Shown here piece after piece: positions 1-5,525 of a DNA stretch of 6,241 bases. Location of the stretch: the NCBI GenBank assembly GCA_026416355.1, contig JAOAFH010000011.1, forward strand, positions 1 through 6,241. The letters are read 5' to 3'. The notes beneath the pieces are model-generated. The model was not told where the DNA came from. It searched no databases and saw only the letters and a list, made by a program, of their open reading frames with translations. The position numbers were made by a program, and so were the translations under genes. The DNA is from Clostridiales bacterium. Its GTDB lineage: Bacteria > Bacillota > Clostridia > Clostridiales > Caloramatoraceae. Position 1 is the stretch's first letter. Every line of letters starts with the position of its first letter.

Positions 1-1
1 C

Positions 2-34
2 TCGTCGGCAGCGTCAGATGTGTATAAGAGACAG
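2..34 (+). other. Illumina Nextera read-1 adapter (non-genomic)
   Basis: These 33 bases match the Nextera/Tn5 read-1 oligonucleotide as I remember it, ending in the 19-bp mosaic end AGATGTGTATAAGAGACAG at 16-34. The match is sequence-level and full length. Base 1 is probably also part of the artefact. An ATG at 18-20 inside the mosaic end opens a reading frame that adds the false residues MCIRDS to the front of the dnaX fragment. Genomic sequence starts at about base 35, and the window therefore begins at a contig end. Confidence 0.97.
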
Positions 35-1163
35 CCCACAAAAGGTACCCCCTACTATACTATCTAGATGTCAAAGGTTTGATTTTAGAAGAATTACAAC
101 AAAGGATATGACAACAAGACTTAGAGAGGTAGTTGATAGTGTAGGAGCCCTTTGTGATGATGAAACACTAGATTTGATATCTCGTGTATCAGATGGAGCT
201 ATGCGTGATGCCTTGTCAATTTTAGACCAAGCGATAGCGATGTCAGATGGCAAGGTTGAATATGATAGGGTATCTGAAATGCTTGGGCTTACATCAAATG
301 AATATCTATTTAATTTAGTTGACTATATGATAGATAGAGATGTTGAGGGGGCAATAAGAACAATAGATGATGTTATTTTAAGCGGTAAGGATGTAATGCA
401 ATTTATAAAGGATATGACAAAGCATTTTAGAAACCTGCTTCTTGCAAAGGTTAGTAAAAATCCAGATGAGATATTAGATTTAAATAAAGATACAATAAAT
501 AGGCTAGTAGAGCAGTCAAGAAAGCTAAGAAGTGAGGAGATAATGAGGGCGGTTAGTTTATTTGTAGAAGCAGAAAACTCTACAAAGATAACTAATCAAT
601 GGAGAATACTTCTTGAGATGACTGTTATTAGATACTGTAAAAGAGAATATGATACATCTGTTGAAACTGTAATAACAAGATTAAATACACTTGAAGAAAA
701 AATAAAAGAAGGAAGTTTTGTTGTTAAGTCGGTTGAAATAGAAAAGCCTATTGCTAAAAAAGCTACTCCTAAAAAGGTTGAGATAAGTAAAGAAGATACT
801 AAAGATGTACCTTCAGCTTATCCGATTCAAGATGTAAATGTTAATGAGGTAAGGGCTGCATGGCATGATATTTTAAATCTGCTTAAGGCAAATAAAAAGA
901 TGATAATTTATGCTTACCTAGAACCAGGTGATGTTATAGAAACTAGTGGTAATAAGGTTGTAATTGGTTTTGATAGAAAATATTCGTTTAGTAAGGACAA
1001 TTTAGAGAAAGCAGAAAATAAAAAGATTGCAGAGGAGTTTTTCTCAAAGGTTCTCAAAAAAGATGTCAAACTTGAGTTTAGGGTATTAGGTGACCCTATG
1101 GATGACGAGATAGAGAGAGCTAAAAGCATATTTGGCGATGACTTAGTTGAGGTTATAGAGTAG
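35..1163 (+). CDS. dnaX: DNA polymerase III gamma/tau subunit, 5'-truncated
   Basis: DnaX is the ATPase of the clamp loader; it loads the sliding clamp and ties the polymerases together at the fork. The first complete genomic codon is CCA at 36. The frame opens with PQKVPPTILSRCQRFDF, the stretch that ends the AAA+ core and contains the SRC arginine-finger motif (about 63-71). A sensor-2 motif GAMRDAL follows (about 195-215), then the helical collar domain (about 270-650), a lysine-rich linker (about 720-820) and a C-terminal domain running to VEVIE. The N-terminal part of the ATPase (Walker A, zinc site, Walker B; perhaps 160-170 residues) is missing because the contig ends, not because the gene is broken. 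The ATG at 18 is adapter and must not be used as the start. The stop is TAG at 1161-1163; mntA begins 9 bases later in the same frame. I saw no A-AAA-AAG slippery heptamer in the required frame, so I do not propose a frameshifted gamma form. Confidence 0.95.
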
Positions 1164-1172
1164 GTGAGTGAA

Positions 1173-1571
1173 ATGATAAATATAGAATCAAAGATTTCTC
1201 AATTGGTTGAGTATTTTAAACAAAGAGAAGAAATAAATACGGTATTTATAATTGGATCCTATGGTACTGAATTTCAAAGGGAAGATAGTGATATAGATTT
1301 TGCAATACTTTATAATTGTAATATTGATATTTTTACTGAAATGGAGATTGAGGCGAAAATATCTGAGATAATAAGGTTTGATAATATTGATTTAGTAAAT
1401 TTATCTAAAGCACCAATAACACTTCAAAAGAAGGCTGTAAATGAGGGTAGACAGATTTATGTTAGGGACTTTAATAAATTATGTGACTATATGGAATATG
1501 TTTATAAAAGATATAGGGACGAGATTTATTTCATAAATAATTTTTATAAAGATTATTTTTATAGAGGCTAA
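1173..1571 (+). CDS. mntA: MntA-like nucleotidyltransferase antitoxin
   Basis: This is a 132-residue minimal nucleotidyltransferase. G28-S29 and D40-x-D42 form an exact GSX10DXD signature, and D73 in NIDLVNL is a candidate third metal-binding acid. In characterised HEPN/MNT pairs the MNT protein silences its HEPN partner by adding AMP to a tyrosine of the toxin's RX4HXY motif; that role is inferred here from family and neighbourhood. I chose ATG 1173 over the upstream GTG at 1164: AGGTGAG at 1162-1168 gives a usable ribosome binding site for the ATG, and GTG 1164 lies within it. The gene starts 9 bases after the dnaX stop with no visible promoter between, so it is probably carried on the dnaX transcript. 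hepT follows after 12 bases. The TAG ending dnaX is in frame with this gene, so any readthrough would make a DnaX-MntA fusion. Confidence 0.88.
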   Translation: MINIESKISQLVEYFKQREEINTVFIIGSYGTEFQREDSDIDFAILYNCNIDIFTEMEIEAKISEIIRFDNIDLVNLSKAPITLQKKAVNEGRQIYVRDFNKLCDYMEYVYKRYRDEIYFINNFYKDYFYRG

Positions 1572-1583
1572 GGCGGTGAAAAA

Positions 1584-2006
1584 ATGATATTTAATATAGA
1601 TAGGGATAAAATACTAGTTAAGCTTTCTTTTTTGCAGGATAATATAAAAAAGTTAGAAGAGCTAAAACTATTATCAGAAGAGGAGTTTTTAGTGGATTAC
1701 AGGAATATATATAGTGCCAAGTATTTGCTTCAGACATCTATTGAGGCAATGCTAGATATATCTAATCACATTGTTGCTAGAAATAAGTGGGCAAAAATAG
1801 AAAGTAATAGAGATAGTTTTGAAGCATTATATAAAAATGGGATAATACCTCAAGAATATATTGATAGATTTTTTATGATGGCTAAGTTTAGAAATAGAAT
1901 AGTTCATATGTATATTGATATAGATGATAAAGTAATATACAACATTTTACAAAACAATATAGAAGATTTAAAAATATTTCTTGATTGTATAGTTCAGAAT
2001 ATATGA
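1584..2006 (+). CDS. hepT: HepT-like HEPN-domain RNase toxin
   Basis: This 140-residue, mostly helical protein has the size of HepT (formerly DUF86) proteins. Near the C-terminus, R103-N-R-I-V-H108-M-Y110 is an exact RX4HXY motif: Arg and His form the HEPN nuclease site, and Tyr is the residue AMPylated by MntA in studied systems. Known relatives act on tRNA or other RNA; the target here is unknown. The motif is intact, so the toxin looks catalytically competent. The ribosome binding site AAGGCGGTGA (from 1570) overlaps the mntA stop, which suggests translational coupling that makes antitoxin and toxin together. The stop is TGA at 2004-2006. A promoter for the next genes begins immediately after. 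Confidence 0.88.
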   Translation: MIFNIDRDKILVKLSFLQDNIKKLEELKLLSEEEFLVDYRNIYSAKYLLQTSIEAMLDISNHIVARNKWAKIESNRDSFEALYKNGIIPQEYIDRFFMMAKFRNRIVHMYIDIDDKVIYNILQNNIEDLKIFLDCIVQNI

Positions 2007-2035
2007 TTGAATTAACAGTAACTAACTGGTACAAT
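2007..2035 (+). promoter_or_regulatory. Predicted extended -10 promoter for ybaB-recR
   Basis: TTGAAT (2007-2012) and TACAAT (2030-2035) are separated by 17 bases, with TGG directly before the -10 (extended -10 form). It lies between hepT and ybaB and ends about 50 bases before the ybaB start. A second, perfect TATAAT occurs at 2052-2057 but I saw no good -35 for it. A promoter here would keep ybaB-recR expressed independently of the dnaX-mntA-hepT transcript. Confidence 0.5.
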
Positions 2036-2088
2036 AAGAAGGTAAATTGCATATAATAAAACGATAGTGAATAAAGGGAGGTTTTTAT

Positions 2089-2427
2089 ATGTTTAAAGGT
2101 GGAATGCCCCCAATGGGTGGAAATATGAATAATCTTTTAAAGCAAGCTCAAAAGCTCCAAAAGCAAATAGAAGAAATGAGAGCAAAGCTAGAACAAGAAA
2201 CTGTTGAAGCTACAGTTGGTGGTGGAAAGGTTAGAGCTATTGCAAATGGCAAAAAGGAAATAGTAGATATTGTTATTGATAGAGAAGTTGTAGATCCAGA
2301 TGATGTTGAAATGCTACAAGACCTAGTTTTAGCAGCAGTAAACGAAGCATTAAAGAAGGCAGAAGAAATGATGGCAAACGAAATGGGTAAGCTAACTGGT
2401 GGCCTAAATATGCCTGGTCTTTTCTAA
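2089..2427 (+). CDS. ybaB: YbaB/EbfC family nucleoid-associated protein
   Basis: This 112-residue protein is of typical YbaB length. It has a Met/Gly-rich opening, a long charged helix (KQAQKLQKQIEEMRAKLEQE), a central beta region with VGGGKVRAIANGKKEIVDI and VDPDDVEMLQDLV, and a second helix ending in a Met/Gly-rich tail. YbaB/EbfC proteins are dimeric DNA-binding, nucleoid-associated proteins, usually encoded between dnaX and recR; that context is retained here except for the inserted toxin-antitoxin pair. The start is supported by AAAGGGAGG at 2073-2081, seven bases before the ATG. The stop codon overlaps the ribosome binding site of recR, so the two are translated as a unit. Confidence 0.95.
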   Translation: MFKGGMPPMGGNMNNLLKQAQKLQKQIEEMRAKLEQETVEATVGGGKVRAIANGKKEIVDIVIDREVVDPDDVEMLQDLVLAAVNEALKKAEEMMANEMGKLTGGLNMPGLF

Positions 2428-2439
2428 GGAGTGAGTTAG

Positions 2440-3033
2440 TTGTTTTATCCTACTAAAGTTGCAAAACTAATTGAAGAGCTTTCAAAGCTTCCGGGTGTTG
2501 GAACAAAGACAGCCCAGAGGCTTGCTTTTTATATTATAAATATGGACAAGAGAAGTGTAGAATCTTTAGCTGAGGCAATAATTGAGGCAAAATCTTCAAT
2601 TAAATATTGTTCAGTTTGTGGAAATCTAACAGATGTTGACCCTTGTGTAATATGTTCAAATACATCAAGGGACAAAAGCACAATATGTGTTGTACAAGAA
2701 CCTAAAGATGTAATTGCAATGGAAAAGACAAAGGAATATAGAGGGCTTTATCATGTGCTTCATGGTGCAATATCTCCGATGCTTGGAGTTGGACCAGATG
2801 ATATAAAGATAAAAGAGCTTATATCAAGAATGAATGATGAAGTAAAAGAGGTTATTATTGCAACTAATCCAAATGTTGAGGGTGAAGCAACTGCTATGTA
2901 TATAGCAAGGCTAATAAAACCTCTTGGAATAAAGGTTTCAAGAATAGCCCATGGAATTCCTGTAGGTGGAGATATAGAATATGCCGATGAAGTAACACTT
3001 CTAAAGGCATTAGAGGGAAGAAGAGAACTGTAA
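2440..3033 (+). CDS. recR: Recombination mediator protein RecR
   Basis: RecR acts with RecF and RecO to load RecA onto gapped single-stranded DNA. The 197-residue protein shows the expected order: a helix-hairpin-helix segment (LSKLPGVGTKTAQRLAF, residues 15-30), a four-cysteine zinc site (C57, C60, C69, C72), a Toprim domain beginning at TICVVQEPKD (about 81-90) and continuing through HVLHGAISPM and ATNPNVEGEATAMYIARL, and the conserved C-terminal SRIAHGIPVGGDIEYAD. No key residue appears missing. Translation starts at TTG 2440, eight bases after AAGGAG (2426-2431), which itself overlaps the ybaB stop; no alternative ATG lies near the expected N-terminus. A hairpin terminator follows 80 bases after the stop. 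Confidence 0.97.
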   Translation: MFYPTKVAKLIEELSKLPGVGTKTAQRLAFYIINMDKRSVESLAEAIIEAKSSIKYCSVCGNLTDVDPCVICSNTSRDKSTICVVQEPKDVIAMEKTKEYRGLYHVLHGAISPMLGVGPDDIKIKELISRMNDEVKEVIIATNPNVEGEATAMYIARLIKPLGIKVSRIAHGIPVGGDIEYADEVTLLKALEGRREL

Positions 3034-3065
3034 AGTGCTGTAAGTTGTTGTCTTCGCCCAAAAAA

Positions 3066-3125
3066 CCCTGTCAATTCCATATAAACCTTGTCAAAAGAAA
3101 ATAAAGTTGTTCAAAAGGAAGAGTA
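3066..3125 (+). repeat. Three degenerate 20-nt tandem units
   Basis: The stretch divides in register into 3066-3085, 3086-3105 and 3106-3125. Units 1 and 2 agree at about 14 of 20 positions (shared ccNtgtcaa...ataaa), and units 2 and 3 at about 11 of 20 (shared tcaaaag). The third unit runs into the recR terminator stem. Function is unknown and the similarity could be chance in A-rich DNA. Confidence 0.35.
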
Positions 3126-3146
3126 TTTTTGGGGCTCTTCCTCTTT
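3116..3146 (+). terminator. Rho-independent terminator after recR
   Basis: AGGAAGAG (3116-3123) pairs with CTCTTCCT (3135-3142) around an 11-base loop, followed by a short T-containing tail (ctctttaattt). It is the first hairpin after the recR stop and plausibly ends the ybaB-recR transcript. The loop is large and the T-tract imperfect, so efficiency may be modest. Confidence 0.65.
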
Positions 3147-3173
3147 AATTTACATTAGTTTATATAAGTAGTA

Positions 3174-3202
3174 TTGCAAAATTATTCTATAAACAATAGA
3201 AT
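3174..3202 (+). promoter_or_regulatory. Predicted promoter of the CWB2 fragment
   Basis: TTGCAA (3174-3179) and TAGAAT (3197-3202) have a 17-base spacer and lie about 35 bases before the TTG start at 3238, after the recR terminator. The placement fits a sigma-A-type promoter. It would still transcribe the truncated gene down to the terminator at 3417. Confidence 0.4.
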
Positions 3203-3237
3203 TATGGCTAGTTTGTATAAAAACGAGAGGGTTGGTC

Positions 3238-3414
3238 TTGAAAAGAAAGATAGTAGTACTAACAATGTCAATGATTATGGCGTTGCCATCATTTAAAATA
3301 GTAAAAACAGATGCAAAGACAATATCAGTAGAAAGAATAGGTGGAGTAGATAGATATAATACCAATGATAAAACAAATGAAAAGCTTGATGACTTTAGCA
3401 CAATAGTAGTTTAG
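3238..3414 (+). pseudogene. Truncated CWB2-repeat surface protein
   Basis: The frame encodes 58 residues. It has a signal peptide (MKRKIVVLTMSMIMALPS, positive start then hydrophobic core) followed by VERIGGVDRYNTNDKTNEKL and DDFSTIVV. The latter matches the opening of a cell-wall-binding repeat 2 (PF04122-like: ERIxGxDRYxT...ADTVV). CWB2 proteins normally carry three such repeats of about 90 residues plus a functional domain; here a TAG stop falls about 30 residues into the first repeat, and a terminator follows at once. I chose TTG 3238 because AGAGG at 3226-3230 is seven bases upstream; TTG 3232 would be too close. It is probably the 5' end of a gene whose remainder was deleted. A secreted short peptide cannot be excluded. 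Confidence 0.75.
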
Positions 3415-3416
3415 TT

Positions 3417-3448
3417 AAACACCTCACAATTTGTGGGGTGTTTGTTTT
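3417..3448 (+). terminator. Rho-independent terminator after CWB2 fragment
   Basis: AAACACCTCAC (3417-3427) pairs with GTGGGGTGTTT (3433-3443), with one T-G wobble and a 5-base loop. The tail is tttgtttt. It begins two bases after the fragment's stop. It was probably the original terminator of the full-length gene, brought next to the 5' end by an internal deletion. Confidence 0.85.
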
Positions 3449-3467
3449 AAATTAAAATAATATTATA

Positions 3468-3513
3468 TTTACAAATATACTTATATAATTTATATTATAA
3501 GTATATTTGTAAA
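3468..3513 (+). promoter_or_regulatory. 18-bp perfect inverted repeat enclosing a promoter
   Basis: TTTACAAATATACTTATA (3468-3485) is perfectly repeated in inverse orientation at 3496-3513, with a 10-base spacer. A promoter fits inside it: TTTACA at 3468-3473, a 17-base spacer, and TATATT at 3491-3496. The -35 lies in the left arm and the -10 touches the right arm. This layout suits an operator for a dimeric repressor, or two operator half-sites, acting on the ORF at 3526 and the acetyltransferase at 3597. No candidate regulator gene lies beside it. As RNA it could form an AT-rich hairpin, but there is no T-tract, so a terminator is unlikely. Confidence 0.6.
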
Positions 3514-3525
3514 GAGGGTGAAACA

Positions 3526-3564
3526 ATGGATTATATTAAAGAGTTAGAACAGTATATAAAATAG
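3526..3564 (+). CDS. 12-codon ORF (leader peptide or gene stub)
   Basis: This ORF encodes MDYIKELEQYIK, behind a good ribosome binding site (AAGAGGGTG, 3512-3520) and the promoter/inverted repeat at 3468-3513. The initiation signals are much better than chance, yet the frame stops after 12 codons at TAG. It may be the remaining 5' end of a lost gene or a short leader peptide for the acetyltransferase, which starts 32 bases downstream in a different frame. The sequence is too short to assign to a family. Confidence 0.4.
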   Translation: MDYIKELEQYIK

Positions 3565-3585
3565 ATATATGAAATATATATTATT

Positions 3586-3591
3586 AGGGGG
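3586..3591 (+). promoter_or_regulatory. Ribosome binding site of GNAT gene
   Basis: AGGGGG lies 5 bases before ATT 3597 and 8 before ATA 3600. It overlaps the only upstream in-frame stop (TAG 3585-3587) and supports initiation close to 3597 rather than at the distant TTG 3648. Confidence 0.6.
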
Positions 3592-3596
3592 ATAAA

Positions 3597-4091
3597 ATTA
3601 TAATTATAAGGACAGCAACTCTTGAGGATGAAGAAAAAGTATCAAAATTGATAGCACAGTTTAGAGTAGAATTAAAGGAACTTAAAGGCATCAAAGCATC
3701 TTTTAATATGCAACAAGCCAGAGAAGAATTTAAGGAATATATAGAAGCAAAATTTCCTATATTTGTTGCAGAGGATGCTAATAATGAACTATTAGGGTAT
3801 TTGGTTTGTAGATTTGATGGAGATGTGGTATGGGCAGAATCACTATTTGTTTCGAATAACTCAAGAAGAAAAGGAATAGGTTCAAAATTATATGACAAAG
3901 CGGAAGAAATTGCTAAAAACTTGGGTGGAAGTACTGTTTATAATTGGGTACACCCAAATAATGATAAAATAATACCGTTTTTATTGAAAAGAGGTTATAA
4001 TGTATTAAATTTGATAGAAATAAGAAAGCCTTTGAAAAATGAAATATTGACTCAAAAAATAAGTATAGGAAATTATGAATATGACTATTAA
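3597..4091 (+). CDS. GNAT family N-acetyltransferase, non-standard start
   Basis: This is a GNAT acetyl-CoA-dependent acetyltransferase of about 164 residues; its substrate is unknown. The acetyl-CoA pyrophosphate loop R-R-K-G-I-G is at residues 90-95, preceded by the beta strand WAESLFVSNNS. HPNNDKIIPFLLKRGY (119-134) is the typical Asn/Tyr motif B region. The N-terminal strand IIIRTATLEDEEKVSKLI is coded from 3597, just where a GNAT normally reads M-x-I-R-x-A, but the first codon is ATT and there is no ATG, GTG or TTG between the in-frame stop at 3585 and TTG 3648. Starting at TTG 3648 would remove the first strand and most of helix 1 and has no good ribosome binding site. Either ATT/ATA is used as a rare start or a point mutation has destroyed the ATG. 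The rest of the gene is intact and ends at TAA, 22 bases before the convergent terminator. Confidence 0.8.
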   Translation: MIIIRTATLEDEEKVSKLIAQFRVELKELKGIKASFNMQQAREEFKEYIEAKFPIFVAEDANNELLGYLVCRFDGDVVWAESLFVSNNSRRKGIGSKLYDKAEEIAKNLGGSTVYNWVHPNNDKIIPFLLKRGYNVLNLIEIRKPLKNEILTQKISIGNYEYDY

Positions 4092-4107
4092 TTATTAAAA
4101 GTGTTCT

Positions 4108-4151
4108 AAAAACATAAGGCAGATGCACAATTGTTTGTGCATCTGCCTTAT
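4108..4151 (-). terminator. Perfect 17-bp hairpin terminator, convergent genes
   Basis: ATAAGGCAGATGCACAA (4114-4130) pairs without mismatch with 4135-4151 around a 4-base loop. On the minus strand it is followed by GTTTTT, a proper terminator tail, right after the stop of the small cysteine-rich gene at 4151. The same hairpin lies 22 bases after the + strand acetyltransferase stop, but the + tail (tagtctt) is poor, so it is mainly a minus-strand terminator that may also serve the + strand. Confidence 0.88.
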
Positions 4152-4315
4152 TAGTCTTCCGATAAAAAAGTCTTAATAATGTTTAATCCAACTTCCTCAT
4201 CACCTAGTTTAAACCATAAATAGTATTTACATGTTTTACACTCAGGCATATTCTTTCCAGAACATATATTTTTAGCTATTTCAAGTGGTTTGAAACATTT
4301 AGGTTTTGTATTCAT
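4151..4315 (-). CDS. Small cysteine-rich protein (54 aa), function unknown
   Basis: I do not recognise the family. The frame reads ATG at 4315 to TAA at 4151 and encodes 54 residues with four cysteines at 7, 18, 26 and 29, including C26-K-T-C29 in PECKTCKYYLWF. The spacing C-x10-C-x7-C-x2-C could bind zinc or an iron-sulphur cluster; this is inference. The tail GDEEVGLNIIKTFLSED looks like an amphipathic helix. Evidence that it is a real gene: GGAG nine bases before the ATG, an uninterrupted protein-like composition, and a perfect terminator that starts at its stop codon. It lies 66 bases downstream of yeiH on the same strand, with no terminator seen between, so the two are likely co-transcribed. 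There is no signal peptide or membrane segment, so it is probably cytoplasmic. Confidence 0.72.
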   Translation of the reverse strand: MNTKPKCFKPLEIAKNICSGKNMPECKTCKYYLWFKLGDEEVGLNIIKTFLSED

Positions 4316-4381
4316 CTACATCAACTCCAATAATAGTTTATATATTTATTATCGAATTTTTATATTAATAATTAATAGACG

Positions 4382-5377
4382 TTATAATGTTTGAACAATT
4401 ATACTAGATATTGCAACTGCAAACCAAACAATTAATCCTAATATAAGAGGTTTAATTCCTGTCTTAAGTATCTTTTTAAAATCAGTTGAAAGTCCAATTG
4501 CTGTTAGTGCCATAACAATCATAAATTTACCTATTGTATTTATATAATTAATACTTTCTTTCGGGAAAATACCTATTGTATTTAATATGGAAGCTACTAA
4601 GAACCATATTATAAACCATGGGAATATCTTTTTAAAACTATAATTTACAGATTGGTTTTGCTTTGATTCTTTTTTCTTTTGTATTGATGTTATAATTGCA
4701 AAAATCAATGAAATAGGAATAATCATGGTTGTTCTTGTTAATTTAACTATTGTAGCATAGGCACCTGCTGCATTGCTATATATATATCCAGCTGCTACAA
4801 CAGATGAAGTGTCATTAATGGCAGTACCTGCCCAAAGACCAAATGCCTTATCATCAAATCCCATCATATGTCCAAGAGGAGGGAATATTAATACAGCTAT
4901 TATGTTAAATAAAAATATAGTAGAAATAGAATAAGCAATTTCCATCTCATCTGCTTCTATAATAGGTGAAATTGCGGCAATTGCAGAACCACCACAAATT
5001 GCTGTTCCAACACCTATAAGTGATTTTAATTTATATGGGATATTAAGAAGTTTTCCAAAAACAAATGCTGTAATAAATGCAACTATTAGAGTAACAAATG
5101 TAACTGATAGAGATTCAAGTCCTGTTTTATAAATTTGGTTGATATTTAAACTTGTTCCTAACACAATAATTGCCCATTGAAGAATTTTTTTAGATGTAAA
5201 TTTTATTCCATCTTGAGAACTTTTAGGCTTGCCTACGGTGTTATTAATAAGTATTCCTAGCACAATTCCAAAAACAGGGCCACCTACTATTGGAAAAACT
5301 TTACCAAGTTTAAAAGCTATAATAGATAAAACAAATGATAAAAGTACTCCCTGATAATTTTTTTTAATCCATTCCAT
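4382..5377 (-). CDS. yeiH: YeiH/UPF0324 family membrane protein, putative exporter
   Basis: The 331-residue integral membrane protein has about ten hydrophobic segments. Family hallmarks are visible: GGPVFGIVLGILINN (32-46), LQWAIIVLGTSLN (67-79), GVGTAICGGSAIAA with SPII (122-140), WAGTAINDTSSVVAAG (182-197), KLTRT (212-216) and GLSTDF (295-300). YeiH proteins (PF03601) are annotated as putative sulfate exporters and some members are tied to sulfonate or taurine metabolism; the substrate here is unknown. I chose ATG 5377 because AAAGGGAG (5386-5393 on the complement) is eight bases upstream and MEWIKKN is a natural start; an in-frame ATG at 5443 would add 22 residues without support. yeiH genes are often divergent from a LysR-type regulator; here only a stub of one remains (5526-5645). 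The small Cys4 gene follows downstream. Confidence 0.92.
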   Translation of the reverse strand: MEWIKKNYQGVLLSFVLSIIAFKLGKVFPIVGGPVFGIVLGILINNTVGKPKSSQDGIKFTSKKILQWAIIVLGTSLNINQIYKTGLESLSVTFVTLIVAFITAFVFGKLLNIPYKLKSLIGVGTAICGGSAIAAISPIIEADEMEIAYSISTIFLFNIIAVLIFPPLGHMMGFDDKAFGLWAGTAINDTSSVVAAGYIYSNAAGAYATIVKLTRTTMIIPISLIFAIITSIQKKKESKQNQSVNYSFKKIFPWFIIWFLVASILNTIGIFPKESINYINTIGKFMIVMALTAIGLSTDFKKILKTGIKPLILGLIVWFAVAISSIIVQTL

Positions 5378-5463
5378 AATGTCATCTCCCTTTGCAAAAG
5401 TTTCAACAAATAATATATTAATGCTTAATATTATTAGGAACAATAAAGGATTTATAATTAAAC

Positions 5464-5480
5464 TATAACAATATGTTATA
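5464..5480. promoter_or_regulatory. LysR-box-like palindrome between yeiH and lysR stub
   Basis: TATAACAATATGTTATA is a perfect 7-3-7 inverted repeat containing T-N11-A (T5466, A5478), the general form of a LysR-type operator. It lies in the divergent intergenic region, 86 bases upstream of yeiH and 45 bases upstream of the stub. By established LysR behaviour such a site would repress the regulator and activate the divergent gene. The base composition is AT-rich, so some chance remains. Confidence 0.55.
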
Positions 5481-5482
5481 AT
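5477..5482 (+). promoter_or_regulatory. -10 element of lysR stub, overlapping palindrome
   Basis: This is a perfect TATAAT, 43 bases before ATG 5526. It overlaps the right end of the palindrome at 5464-5480, as expected for a self-repressed LysR gene. I saw no convincing -35 at the right distance, so this is a half-supported promoter. Confidence 0.35.
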
Positions 5483-5525
5483 AATTATGTATTTTTATGA
5501 AATTTGTTTGGGGATGGTAGGTTTG

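Noticed and set aside
18..35. ATG at 18 as the start of dnaX
   Set aside because: It lies inside the transposase mosaic end; MCIRDS is adapter-derived, not protein sequence.
750..785. A-rich runs in dnaX as a programmed frameshift site for a gamma form
   Set aside because: In-frame reading is GCT AAA AAA GCT and CCT AAA AAG; neither fits the X-XXY-YYZ slippery heptamer.
2760..3080. 106-residue minus-strand ORF opposite recR
   Set aside because: It covers the conserved Toprim region of recR and is a frame shadow.
3150..3401. 83-residue minus-strand ORF opposite the CWB2 fragment
   Set aside because: It is the antisense shadow of a recognisable CWB2 signal peptide and repeat, spans the promoter region, and has no family resemblance.
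3913..4128. 71-residue minus-strand ORF opposite the acetyltransferase C-terminus
   Set aside because: Its start lies within the terminator hairpin and it overlaps the well-supported GNAT motif region on the other strand.
5378..5443. 22-residue N-terminal extension of YeiH from ATG 5443
   Set aside because: The ATG at 5377 has a strong ribosome binding site eight bases upstream and the family start; the extension occupies the leader region and has no such site.
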